NCBI GenBank assembly: GCA_029287645.1
Contig: JARFQS010000157.1
Coordinates: 1-7,282 of the forward strand
Direction of reading: 5' to 3'
Length of the DNA: 7,282 nt
DNA from: Thermoanaerobaculia bacterium
GTDB lineage: Bacteria > Acidobacteriota > Thermoanaerobaculia > Multivoradales > JAHEKO01
In this document: piece by piece, positions 7,224 to 7,282 of the stretch
Numbering within the stretch: the first letter of the stretch is position 1
How the letters are laid out: each line of letters starts with the position of its first letter
Notes under the pieces: model-generated
Told to the model about the DNA's origin: nothing
Databases searched by the model: none
The model's input: only the letters and a program-made list of their open reading frames with translations
Made by a program: the position numbers and the translations under genes

Positions 7224-7282
7224 CTGTCTCTTATACACATCTCCGAGCCCACGAGACCAACGACCTAATCGCGTATGGCGTC
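7224..7282. other. Residual Illumina Nextera adapter, index and P7 start (non-genomic)
   Basis: Bases 7224-7242 are the 19-base Tn5 mosaic end (CTGTCTCTTATACACATCT), and 7224-7257 together match the reverse complement of the Nextera read-2 transposase adapter over all 34 bases. A 10-base stretch (7258-7267) sits where the i7 index belongs. Bases 7268-7282 match 13 of 15 bases of the reverse-complemented P7 primer, with mismatches at 7271 and 7278. The order insert, mosaic end, adapter, index, P7 is exactly what read-through of a short tagmented fragment gives. Translating it yields the spurious peptides MGSEMCIRDR on the minus strand and SLIHISEPTRPT on the plus strand. It should be trimmed and is not a real Tn5 element. 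Confidence 0.98.

Noticed and set aside
7224..7242. Tn5 mosaic end as evidence of a real transposon
   Set aside because: The flanking bases continue into the read-2 adapter, an index and P7, which exist only in sequencing libraries. No transposase or matching second end is present.
7226..7252. ATG at 7252 as the start of the hydrolase gene
   Set aside because: That start and the next nine codons are adapter sequence. The genuine start is GTG 7210 or lies beyond the genomic end.

Overview
This is a GC-rich bacterial window, densely coded and with no long gaps. It holds six protein genes in two convergent blocks, plus 59 bases of sequencing-library adapter at the right end. AceK is best known from Gram-negative Pseudomonadota, and together with the surface-sugar genes it points to a proteobacterium or a related Gram-negative lineage. 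The sequence alone does not fix the taxon.

Left block, plus strand (1-4209): a family 2 glycosyltransferase that enters from outside the window, then a complete dTDP-L-rhamnose operon in the order rmlA-rmlC-rmlD-rmlB. The four rml genes turn glucose-1-phosphate and dTTP into dTDP-L-rhamnose. The glycosyltransferase resembles rhamnosyltransferases, so it could use that donor to build O-antigen, capsule or exopolysaccharide. The three junctions inside the rml set all overlap (ATGA, TTGA and an 8-base overlap), which indicates one translationally coupled transcript. rmlD uses a TTG start.

Right block, minus strand (7223 down to 4235): a zinc-dependent hydrolase of the succinylglutamate desuccinylase/aspartoacylase (AstE/AspA, M14-like) family, followed 36 bases later by aceK, the isocitrate dehydrogenase kinase/phosphatase that controls flux between the TCA cycle and the glyoxylate bypass. 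No isocitrate lyase, malate synthase or isocitrate dehydrogenase gene lies in the window. The two blocks converge across a 25-base gap at 4210-4234.

Bases 7224-7282 are not genomic. They read as the Tn5 mosaic end plus Nextera read-2 adapter, a 10-base index and the start of the P7 primer. Genomic sequence therefore ends at 7223, and the hydrolase gene is cut or nearly cut there. Apart from this artefact the window is mostly conventional, and I see no strong evidence of a new system. The most useful leads are the hydrolase-aceK pairing and the hydrolase's unassigned substrate and C-terminal extension.
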